DNA of 64,000 nt from Candidozyma auris (lineage: Eukaryota; Ascomycota; Pichiomycetes; Serinales; Metschnikowiaceae): assembly GCF_003013715.1 (NCBI RefSeq), contig NC_072813.1, forward strand, positions 620,001-684,000, in the 5' to 3' direction. This document shows, one piece after another, positions 9,644 through 19,000 of this stretch. The first letter of the stretch is position 1, and each line of letters begins with the position of its first letter. Both the position numbers and the translations under genes were made by a program. Under the pieces are notes generated by a model. The model ran no database searches. It was not told the DNA's origin and worked only from the letters and a program-made list of their open reading frames with translations.

Positions 9644-10672
9644 CTATTCAAGGATTTCGCAAAGCACTGGCTGGTACAACTGCTTTTCTCGTTCCTTATT
9701 TAATGGCTCCCATTTGCGACCGTGATGGTTCCGAACAAACCTGAATGCGCTTTGTTCGTCTCCAAAGTTTATTAAAGTCAAATGTGTTTGTGTAGCAGGA
9801 TCAACGACAATGTCCCTCCATGAGTGTTCTGGTTTTGTAACATCCAAGAACTTATAGTCCCATAGTAGACTAGATATTATTTGATTGTTCACGCCAAAGG
9901 GCAAATTTTTCACGAGAACCAGCTGATATCGTGACGGAATGTTCAGAAAGCGCTGAAGAAGCTTGTAATTAGGATGAGGTTCAACAATTGAATCGTCCTT
10001 CGCGTCTTGAAGCTCTTTGAGCTTTTCTAGGATAAGAGACTTTTCTTTGGACTTTTCGAACACGGTCTCAAATGAAGCCTTGACAGCAGAGGTCAACGAC
10101 AGCAGTATTTCAAACAGGTTACTTGGCTCAAGTAGTGGAGACCCCATCCGACTCAAGTGTTTCTGTACGGGTGAAACGAATTCTAAATTGACATCGAAGC
10201 CGTTGATCAACCTGTCTCTAGTCTCCATATAGTAAAGGCATGCTTGCAAGTGGTTTGGAAATATAAGATAATAAGCACCTGTGAACAAGAGACTTAGTGG
10301 ATCTCTAGCCTTGACCACATCAAATCGTAGACCTTTTGTTAGTGGTTGCACGTACGCATATAGTCTTTCTCTGGCAACAGGCTGAATATTAAAGAAGTCT
10401 CTCCTCCCGATATAGGCATTTTTACACTCAAACCGTAGAATGTTCAGTTTTGGCGCCTGTGGTGCAAGAGCACGAACGTCCTCACGAGATCTCAAGATAT
10501 TTTTTTGCTTTGGCCCATTATTGATCAACTCCTCCAATATCGATGTGGTGCTCTCATTTGGGTCCAGCTCATAGAGCCTCCGCATCACCACCGGCACTTT
10601 CAGAGAAACATCGGCTTCTGCTTTTTTCACAAGGGAGGCGAGAAGCTCAGAGTTTCCTTTGGGTGGTTTCAT
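9644..10672 (-). CDS. PET54: Mitochondrial translation/splicing factor Pet54
   Basis: 342 residues from the ATG at 10672 (an upstream in-frame GTG would add 11). Pet54 acts in COX3 mRNA translation and COX1 intron splicing in mitochondria. Similarity to yeast Pet54 runs along the protein: LNILRFECKNAYIGRRDFF, KARDPLSLLFTGAYYLIF, then an RRM-like C-terminal half with LVLVKNLPFGVNNQIISSLLW and INFGDEQSAFRFVRNHHG (yeast ISFENSHDAYRFKRNYHG). The upstream region lacks an obvious presequence in this start choice. Divergent from PUF3; a strong Puf3-type element sits right after the stop. Confidence 0.75.
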   Translation of the reverse strand: MKPPKGNSELLASLVKKAEADVSLKVPVVMRRLYELDPNESTTSILEELINNGPKQKNILRSREDVRALAPQAPKLNILRFECKNAYIGRRDFFNIQPVARERLYAYVQPLTKGLRFDVVKARDPLSLLFTGAYYLIFPNHLQACLYYMETRDRLINGFDVNLEFVSPVQKHLSRMGSPLLEPSNLFEILLSLTSAVKASFETVFEKSKEKSLILEKLKELQDAKDDSIVEPHPNYKLLQRFLNIPSRYQLVLVKNLPFGVNNQIISSLLWDYKFLDVTKPEHSWRDIVVDPATQTHLTLINFGDEQSAFRFVRNHHGRKWEPLNKEREKQLYQPVLCEILE

Positions 10673-11283
10673 AAAAACTCGAAATGTGGGTATATGAGCT
10701 TTCACCTATTAATCTCATATATCCTTGAGACAACCGCGATTGACTATTACAGGAGGCAGTAGGCAGTACAAGTTCTCGTCAAAGAAGGTGCAACAATCAG
10801 CGAAATACGTTGGAAAGTCGAGAGAATTTTGGAATCGCTTGCAAAAGGCGTGACTCTGTTATATATCTCAGTTTCCTTATTTGACCCGTTTTGTCCTTTT
10901 TATGTGACAATGGGCCTTTCCACACTTGAGGCATTTCGAGCCAACTCCTGCAGAAGCGCCCCATGTGCAAGTTATCTACTCATACTTGTACGCGTAATAG
11001 CCCTGGAGGATTCTAACTCACAAGTATATAAGCCTACCAAGAGTTCCACATTTTACGTCCCCACAAAGTACGATATTCATTGATCCGCAAACCCGTCGCG
11101 GATTAGTTGTGATTCACCGCTTGTGCAAATCGTTAATTGTACCTCGCCTCTTGACAAAGCCCTACCCTTTCCGATATTTAATTAAGTAAGAGGGCTACTC
11201 AACCTTTCCCTCGGTGTTGTTGCACTGTCATCCATTGTCTAGTTGTCTACACTCGAAGACAGTTGTACATAGCCCAAACGATC
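10673..11283. other. Intergenic PET54/PUF3 divergent promoter
   Basis: About 610 bases between divergent genes. The half nearer PUF3 is pyrimidine-rich on the plus strand, as in many yeast leaders. No RNA gene or convincing small ORF is visible. Confidence 0.4.
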
Positions 11284-13722
11284 ATGTCCTCAGAAACGAT
11301 TTGGTCCTCCAACGCCAACCCAACGGTGTCACCCTCAGCATCCTCGATCCGGCTCCAGGAGCAAGTTGATCCTGACATGGCAAAGTTCTTTTCGAATGCT
11401 CCTCCGACAAGCGGCCGCAGGTTCTCGTTCACCGAGACCGGCGAGTTCGAGTCTCAGATTTTTGACTTTAAGTCGAACTTTCAGGCTTCCTACGCTGCTT
11501 CCACTGGCGGTCCCCACGCCCCTAACATCTCCGGCGTCCGCAATGGACAGGACCTTGTCCTGGGCAACGGCATCGCCAATAATAATGGCCAGGCTATCCA
11601 ATTGGGAACAGCATCCATCAGTGGCGGCATTGCTAGCAGGCATCCTCCGAAGGAGAGTTTCTTGAACAAGTTTGCCTCGGTGGCCGATGCCACTCGTGAT
11701 ATAGAATTGTCCAATGGCTTGGGCACGTTGTCTTTAGACGGCAATCAAAGAAGGACCAGCTTCAACAGTGATCATGGAATCAAGCCCCTCATGGCTTCTC
11801 CTCATGGTTCTTTAAACGAAAACTTGAATATGCCTGCTCCTAGATCATCGAGACAGCAGTCAATTAGTGAGAAAATTGACAATTTCAACAACAATTCTCC
11901 AATTCAAAATAGCGCTGCATTATCTATATCCTCAGACTTGAACGCCACCGGCTCTCAGCTGGGAATAGACGTGTCCAAGACAAGCGCTCCAGGCAATCAA
12001 AGCTTTTGGAATCCAGCTGGTGCCACTTCTTTCACGCCATCCTTCCCTCAGAATCATTTCCTCGACAGCTCGGGCTTTGCGGTGAATGCTCCATTCCAAA
12101 ATAACCCTTACAATCGTGCAAATGCTCCAGCTATGCCACCAATCAGCCCTCCACCTTTCATGATGGCCAATCCGGCCCAGTTTGGTGAGGGCATGTATGG
12201 ATTCATGAGTTACCCTAGTGTTGGTGGCCAGCCGGAAACCGCTGACGGCGGCAATGACAAACCAACCGAAGCTGACTCCACCTCATCTAAAGACAACAAG
12301 CCTTCAGACCCTCTGTCAAGAGCTCTGCCTCCTAAGTCAGGAGCCATTCCAGGTGTTGGCTTAATGAACAGACAAATGAACCTGGGCTTCGTTTTCAACC
12401 CTTTCAATCCTTACGCAATGTACCCTCAAACCACGCCATCCACATCACCTGGCCCGGTTCCTCCATCTATGCTGCCTGTTGCTTTTGAAAATGTTATGCA
12501 ACAAGCGCCTCAGTCAGTGCCTTCTAATAGCCTGGAAGGAAGACCTCACACTAGTGCATCTTCCGGAAAGAGAGGGAAATTCGGGAAGGGAGCAAACTCT
12601 GGGCATGGTAAGGGAGGTGGTCATATTTACCGTTCTCCCTTGCTTGAGGAGATGCGCTCTAATTCCAAGAACAAGGATTACTCTTTGAAGGATATCTATG
12701 GCCATGCTGTTGAATTCACAATGGATCAGCATGGCTCTAGGTTTATTCAACAGAAGTTGCCTCAAGCTAGTGAGGAGGAAAGAGAGGTAATATTCAATGA
12801 AATTCGTGAAATTTCGTACGACTTGATGACGGATGTCTTCGGAAATTATGTCATACAGAAGTATTTTGAGCACGGGTCTGAGGTTCAAAAAGGTGTTCTA
12901 CTCGAATGTATGAAGGGAAAGACATACGATCTTTCGTTACAGATGTATGGATGTCGTGTGGTTCAACGTGCACTTGAGGCAATTTCGTTGGAGGGTCAAA
13001 TTCAAATAGTTCTGGAGTTGAAGAATCACGTTCTTGTGTGTGCAAAGGACCAAAACGGTAACCACGTTATTCAGAAATCTATTGAGAAAATTCCCTTCAA
13101 AAACGTACGCTTCATCTTGGAAAGCCTAGAAGATCATATTTATCATTTATCTACACACCCGTATGGCTGCAGAGTGATTCAGAGGTTGCTTGAATACTCT
13201 GATATGAGAGATCAAAAACAGATATTGAAGGAATTGAACAAGTTCACGTTCTACCTCATCCAGGATCAATATGGCAACTACGTCATTCAGCACATACTTG
13301 AGCGTGGATCTCACGAGGATAAAGAGAAGATTCTTGAAGTTGCTCTTGGATCTATTGTGAATTTCTCGAAGCATAAGTTTGCTTCTAATGTCATTGAAAA
13401 GTGTATCAAGCATGGTTCCATCGAGCAACGCAAACGAATTCTTCAAGAGGTTATGATTGGAAATGAAGATCTCACCAAGGAGTCCGTTGATGATGATTCT
13501 CCTTTGGCGTTGATGATGAAGGATCAGTATGCCAATTATGTCATTCAAAAATTAGTAGAAGGTTTTGATGCAAAGAGTCAGGAGAAAAGAAACTTGGTGG
13601 TGAAGTTGAGGCAGTATTTGAAACAAATCTCGATGAGAAATAACTACGGTAAGCATCTTGCTTCTGTTGAAAAGATGATCATCGTCGCTGAGACTGCTCT
13701 AGTTGAAGCTGATCGCAATTAA
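11284..13722 (+). CDS. PUF3: Pumilio-family mRNA-binding protein Puf3
   Basis: 812 residues from the ATG at 11284. Puf3 binds 3' UTRs of nuclear-encoded mitochondrial messages and controls their decay, translation and localisation. The N-terminal ~445 residues are low-complexity (Ser, Asn, Pro, Gln). The PUM-HD starts at HIYRSPLLEEMRS (about 447) and has eight repeats. Base-recognition triplets readable in order R1-R8 are SRQ (HGSRFIQ), NYQ, CRQ, NHQ, CRQ, NYQ, SNE (FASNVIEK) and NYQ. By the PUF code these specify U-G-U-A-N-A-U-A. Two such elements occur in this gene's own 3' region. One CTG codon (577) lies at a position usually polar in relatives. Confidence 0.95.
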   Translation: MSSETIWSSNANPTVSPSASSIRLQEQVDPDMAKFFSNAPPTSGRRFSFTETGEFESQIFDFKSNFQASYAASTGGPHAPNISGVRNGQDLVLGNGIANNNGQAIQLGTASISGGIASRHPPKESFLNKFASVADATRDIELSNGLGTLSLDGNQRRTSFNSDHGIKPLMASPHGSLNENLNMPAPRSSRQQSISEKIDNFNNNSPIQNSAALSISSDLNATGSQLGIDVSKTSAPGNQSFWNPAGATSFTPSFPQNHFLDSSGFAVNAPFQNNPYNRANAPAMPPISPPPFMMANPAQFGEGMYGFMSYPSVGGQPETADGGNDKPTEADSTSSKDNKPSDPLSRALPPKSGAIPGVGLMNRQMNLGFVFNPFNPYAMYPQTTPSTSPGPVPPSMLPVAFENVMQQAPQSVPSNSLEGRPHTSASSGKRGKFGKGANSGHGKGGGHIYRSPLLEEMRSNSKNKDYSLKDIYGHAVEFTMDQHGSRFIQQKLPQASEEEREVIFNEIREISYDLMTDVFGNYVIQKYFEHGSEVQKGVLLECMKGKTYDLSLQMYGCRVVQRALEAISLEGQIQIVLELKNHVLVCAKDQNGNHVIQKSIEKIPFKNVRFILESLEDHIYHLSTHPYGCRVIQRLLEYSDMRDQKQILKELNKFTFYLIQDQYGNYVIQHILERGSHEDKEKILEVALGSIVNFSKHKFASNVIEKCIKHGSIEQRKRILQEVMIGNEDLTKESVDDDSPLALMMKDQYANYVIQKLVEGFDAKSQEKRNLVVKLRQYLKQISMRNNYGKHLASVEKMIIVAETALVEADRN

Positions 13723-13739
13723 AACGGCAAACCTAATTG

Positions 13740-13747
13740 TGTAAATA
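13740..13747 (+). promoter_or_regulatory. Putative Puf3 element 1 in PUF3 3' UTR
   Basis: TGTAAATA 17 bases after the PUF3 stop, matching the motif predicted from the protein's own repeats. The base at -2 is T. It suggests autoregulation. Confidence 0.5.
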
Positions 13748-13829
13748 TCCGTCCCGATTAAGCCGATCAGCTCGATACTGTCGATCTGTCAATTCACTGA
13801 AGAGTTTTTAATTTTATTTGTTCAGTTTA

Positions 13830-13837
13830 TGTAAATA
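13830..13837 (+). promoter_or_regulatory. Putative Puf3 element 2 in PUF3 3' UTR
   Basis: Second TGTAAATA, 90 bases downstream of the first, still within a plausible 3' UTR before the convergent gene. The surrounding sequence is AT-rich, so chance occurrence is not negligible. Confidence 0.45.
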
Positions 13838-13984
13838 AATTTGGTTTTCTTTTTTTAAATTTATGTCATTTTCTATTAAGTGTCCTTACTGAAGACATAA
13901 AGCTAATCGATAAAAGGATAAAGCAATCCTAAATAAACATTGTACATACAACATCAATAAGAGCATTGAAAAGTCGAGATAGAA

Positions 13985-15106
13985 TTAAAGGTGAATCATT
14001 TTGAATATGGGAATCAATTGCTCCATTCCTGACAATCCGCCGCTTCTGAAGAGTGACTTGTAGAAGTTCCGGATGTCTTCGCTCGTCAGGCCAAACGAAG
14101 CTTTGTCAGTCAGAAAAGTGATGAACTCGTAAAGCGAGGCATTCTTCAAAAGTTCGTACTCTGTCCAAGTCGAGATCACATTCTGCTTCACGCTCAATAC
14201 CTGATCAGGAGAAGCGTTCTTTATGAGGGAAGACAATTCATTGTCTATCTTGGGCTTGACCTCGGGTAACTCCTCGCTGTCGGAACTGTCTAATGATGAG
14301 TTCTCTGAGCGGCGCTCTTGTGGAGATGGATAGTTGAATGATTTGTCAAGTGACAAAAGAGAGCAGTAACTCTCGGTGTGCGTTGTCGTGCTTGATGTTG
14401 AGGACGCTGGATTAAGACCGAGCTTGGTAAAGTTGTCATTCAAGTGACTCAAGTCAGAGCCAATGGAACCACCAGGGTGCTTCATGGAAAAGAGCTTCCT
14501 TCTCTTGTTTTCGTCCTTTTCAATCATTTCAGACAACGCAAGTACGGCTGCATCGGCCAAGATAAGAGACAAAGTTGTCGAAATGGTGGGGGCAGGAAGC
14601 CCATGCACTATATCCTCCTTCAAGTGAGGAGCTAGTTCAGCGTACAACAAGGCCTGGACTTGTGGATGGTCTGACAACTTCGAGCTCTTGGAGCATGTCA
14701 AGAGCACTATAGAAAGGTATGGAGAGAGGTGAGGCAAGAGCTGAAGAAGCTCTGGTGTGTTGCCACTGGCGGTGAAGAAGACAAGACAATCACGGTCTCT
14801 CAACAAGCCGAGGTCCCCGTGGAGCGCCTCAGAAGGATGTAGAACGTCAGCGTTGATAGATAAAGATTTCAACGTGGCCACTGTTTTGGTGGCGATTTTG
14901 AACGATTTGCCAATGCCACAACACACTATTTTACCTCCCTTCAAATGTGTTTCATAAAAGATCTTTAATGCGTTAGCCAAATTCACCTTTGAGAAATGAT
15001 CAGTTTCGTATTGCCTGCTGAGCCCAGCAACTGCTTCAGACTCGTTGGCAAGCGTTTTCCTAACAGACTCCAAAGCATCCATTGACATGCGCTGGTACTC
15101 TGACAT
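13985..15106 (-). CDS. SIS-domain protein, arabinose-5-phosphate isomerase-like (KpsF/GutQ/KdsD family)
   Basis: 373 residues with an N-terminal SIS sugar-isomerase domain (about 35-215) closely patterned on bacterial KdsD/GutQ, which interconvert ribulose-5-phosphate and arabinose-5-phosphate. Key residues are in register with E. coli KdsD: K67 in GIGKSFK (K59), H96 in SEALHGDLG (H88), E119 in ASGNTPEL (E111), E164 in LKEDIVHGLPAPT (near E152) and H210 in KHPGGSIG (H193). The bacterial CBS pair is absent; instead there is a Ser/Glu-rich linker (about 235-290) and a helical tail. Yeasts make no KDO, so the physiological substrate is unknown. The gene converges with PUF3. Confidence 0.85.
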   Translation of the reverse strand: MSEYQRMSMDALESVRKTLANESEAVAGLSRQYETDHFSKVNLANALKIFYETHLKGGKIVCCGIGKSFKIATKTVATLKSLSINADVLHPSEALHGDLGLLRDRDCLVFFTASGNTPELLQLLPHLSPYLSIVLLTCSKSSKLSDHPQVQALLYAELAPHLKEDIVHGLPAPTISTTLSLILADAAVLALSEMIEKDENKRRKLFSMKHPGGSIGSDLSHLNDNFTKLGLNPASSTSSTTTHTESYCSLLSLDKSFNYPSPQERRSENSSLDSSDSEELPEVKPKIDNELSSLIKNASPDQVLSVKQNVISTWTEYELLKNASLYEFITFLTDKASFGLTSEDIRNFYKSLFRSGGLSGMEQLIPIFKMIHL

Positions 15107-16086
15107 CGATGCTGGAAGGTTTGTAAGCAGAGGGAAGCTTATATACTGTGGTGGGTGATGACCTTATTGAATCCGATCACAAAGTGGTCAGAAGACACAA
15201 ACAACTGTTAGCAAGAGGTGCTAGCAACTAGTCATCCAGTTGGCCAGGGGAAAATTGTTGGAAGATCACGATGCAAATATATACGAAGGAAACTCTCAGA
15301 TGCAAAGGAGGGTGTGCGACTTCTGGATGCAAAAGAAATTTATGAGTAAGCAGAGGGGGGACAAAAGCCGTTACGGTCAACGGAACGACGAAAACCAAGT
15401 ACACCCAATAAAAAACTATTAAAAATAAAAATAAAAGACAAAAACTTTTATGCATCAGTCAAACTGCTTCCCGAATATGTCAAAACAAATAAAAAATAGA
15501 GATACTATATAGTCTGCGATGTATTTTTCACAATTTGGCTGTATCTTTTTCTTCCACATATAACGTTCTGTGGTAAAAAGTGGCTTCGCGAATAGTGATT
15601 CTGCGTGATAAATTGCTGCCACAGGGTGCGGAGCCGAGCATGTCCTAGGCGAGCATTTATTCCTTATTGTTCCTTGATACAGCACCGGAGTTTTGTTTCT
15701 TGTGAAAATGAAGTTAGGTCCGAAAACACGGTCGTGCATTAAAGGTTTTTTATAGTTTTTTCCCTTATCTTCGGAATTAGTTGAGCTCCTGTCCTTGAAT
15801 ATAGTAGGTCTCTGGTCTCTAGATCTCAGCCCCTGAGGTATGAATGCGCCTGCCCCTATCGGTAAAATCAATGCAGATTCACCTCGCGCCAGCATCAACT
15901 CCTGGCGGTGAGTAGCAAACAGCAATAGCACGTATTTGTTTTTGAGGCAGAAAAAAGGAGCACAAATTTGTCAAAGCAACCTAGACTGATGGCGAATGTT
16001 CATTCACACTGATATTTGTACACTTTCGACGGGTCATCAGTCAATATTCTTATGCCTACCGCTCTGCTCTCTCTGTATGCAACTTC
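15107..16086. other. Intergenic: promoter of the SIS gene and 3' region of TSC2
   Basis: 980 bases. It contains only short reading frames without convincing starts, among them a 158-codon minus-strand frame (15455-15931) that begins with GTG and has no family resemblance. An A-rich stretch lies near 15411-15445. No RNA gene is recognised. Confidence 0.4.
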
Positions 16087-19000
16087 TTAGATGTACGAAC
16101 CGAACTCAAGGCGTTGATAGGCATGATGATCGTCTCCAGCAACGTACTCATATCTAAAGTTGCTTGTATGCGCTAGATCTTCTTGTTCATGATCACCCAC
16201 GGCACCTTGTAGCTGTTCTAAAAAAGAAGCTGTCATATCGCTGGAAATAGCATCAGCTCCCTGTCCAATCCCTCCGCTGTCCGTTGTGTTCGCCTTCTCT
16301 TGGCCCTTCTTCTCTTGCTCCTCCTGATTGACTTTGTGCATCTGCATTGTCTTGCTTCGAAGTGACTCGATTTGCCTCACACGGAGTTGCCAATTAGAAA
16401 TGTATTCTCCGTTGTTGCAATTATGCCATATCTGAGCAAACTTATCCGAAATTAAGATCGTATTTCTGATAAACAGGGGTAATTGTTCAGCCGAGATCAA
16501 TTTGAAGTGAGTAGTTGAAAATATTCCAGGCACTCCGTGACGCCGGAATGTCTTCACCTTGAAGACTTTGGATTCCGCGTACCTTCCCGTCCGTTGTAAA
16601 GCCGTGTGAGGCGTGATCACAATATTTAGGAAATTAAACTGTGACTTGATGACATTGAAATTAAAGGCATGTCCAGACTCGTCGAAGAAGATATTCACAT
16701 GATTGTTTCCAATGTGTCTCTTCTTAAGTGCATGATACTTATCGGTAGCCACATTAGGCATTAGCGTAGTAACATGGAATACCGTTTGCGAGATGGTGTC
16801 GCTCGAAATGTATGCGTATTTTCCATCGCTGCCTCCTTCTTTGTCTAATCCTCCGACGTAAACCGAGTCCGACTCTTGTAACTTGATGAGCTTACCGAGA
16901 TGATCTAGGAATCGATGGTAGCTGATTGATCCAGTGTTATTATCGAATATATCCTTCTCATCTTTCTGATTGGGACCAATATAAATTATACCGGCCTTAT
17001 GAAATGACACAACTGGTATTCTGTCAAGCGCTCCAATAGCTCTCTCGGTGACCGCATCGTCTAGTAATGGTATTGGCTTCACTTGCTTGTCAACGTCTAA
17101 AAGGTCCACCAATTGTAACAAAAAGTAAGAGTTAAGGACCAATCTCTTGCTACCATTGGATTGCATTGTGGTTTGCAACATCAGATGGTCTAACTGTAAA
17201 TTCAACACAGAGACACTTGTTGGTCTTCTTATTGTAATCTTCGAATTACCGTCGATCGTATTCGTGGTTATTGTCATGATCAGTGTACCCAAAATCCAGC
17301 TATTGGTTAGCTCATTTTGCTTGTCGCCAGAGCTTTTTGGAGGTGAAATCACCTTCAATGGTATGTCACTGCAAACAAATCTGACAATAAAGTCAGCAAA
17401 AGCTATGATTGGTTCATGCTTCACAGCGGTAGCATCATCCTGATTTGCAGCAACTAGATTTCTCATTAAGAATGGACTCAATTTTCTCCTCTCACTTAAA
17501 GAGATTGTGAGGAACAATCTTGCGATCAACTTATAAGATAAAAGCAGGAGGTATTCATTCATTATGGGTGTAATTGGTGTTATTTGAGTTGAGGCTTTCT
17601 TCTCAATCTCCGCTTCGACTCCGTGCTGCTGAAGAATGTCCACATTCACATTCCTTCCCTCACTTTGTGCCATCTTGCTCCTTAATATGGACGAGTATTG
17701 GATGTATTTGAAGGCAATAGCAAAAAAACGTTTATAGTCATCCGTTGTTAAACTCGAAGTTAACAAAGGTTGATTAGTCAAAGACATCATGAACTCCAAG
17801 GTTGGAGGACTAGCGAAAGAACTAGTGACACTTGTCTGCAACCGCGTGAGGATAGTCGTTAGAAATTTCTTTATCGAGAGTGGAATCTCATAGCAGCAGA
17901 TGTTCAATATATGTATACATGGGATCGCAGTTCTTTCATAGGAACCCATGGCATATATGACAGCGTTGATTAGTTGGTCCTCGTCCGCTTTACTAAAGCT
18001 ACGATGATAGCCTATCAATGACGATAGCATGCGAATGAGTGCAACCTGAAGATCCGATTTAGCAACGCTCGTGTGCTCTGTTGGGAAGTTGTGGCCACGG
18101 GGCAAGTGTAGCATTAGTTGATCATTGACAACCTTGAGCAAACCAAGTATATGGTCCTCATGATTCTCAAAAAGAGCCATATTTGAGACCTGAGAGCAGT
18201 AGTGAGCCCACACGAAGGAGTATATTTCCCAATGGTAGAAATCGGTGATGACAGTATTCACAAGGTCAAACCAGAGACTAATATCTAGAGTGATAAGCTC
18301 TTCTGCCATTTTCATTTCATTCGAGTTTTCCGGCTCCCTCACCTTGATCACAGTAAACTTATCGAGATTGTGTTTTGGGATATACTCCATAGTCTCTGGA
18401 TACTCCCAGAAAGTCTTTTTGTCTTTATCGAAATTAGGGTCAGATGAGCTTCTTTTGAACGCATTGGCAAGGCCCCCCATATCAGTTACATCAGTAAAGT
18501 AAACAAACCCCTGATTTGTAACGCGAATCCTTACCAAGCTTCGAAGTAGAGCAAGCAGAGGAGAAATCAAGACTTCCTGAAGGCAATTCTTGAGAAGTTT
18601 GATGATGTAGTTATAGCACTCGACGGCTGCTTTAGGATCAGAACATGCAGAGGTTATCAAAAACTTGGACAAGGTTTTTGATAAAGGAACGAACAATATT
18701 TCACTGGGAGCTTTAGATCGTAGGTCGCTCTTTTCTGATGCAAGAGACACCTTACGCAGTGCGGACTGAAAGTAGCGACCGGACCCTATAGAGGATGTGG
18801 TTAAAATGCTCTTCTCACGTTCAAGTTTATTTGGTTTTGTGTGAAGAAGGGAAGATAAAACTTCAAAAGTCAGCTTTTGCAAGTCAAATGATGATTTTGA
18901 AAGAAAATCAAATAAGAAGTCTCCCAAAAAAAAATCAATGAATTTTTCATCACGTTCCCAAGCAATGTTTTCTAGTACATCAAGAATAATAACTCTGCCA

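Noticed and set aside
15455..15931. 158-codon minus-strand frame between the SIS gene and TSC2
   Set aside because: Starts with GTG, mixed composition, no family pattern and lies in a promoter/terminator gap.
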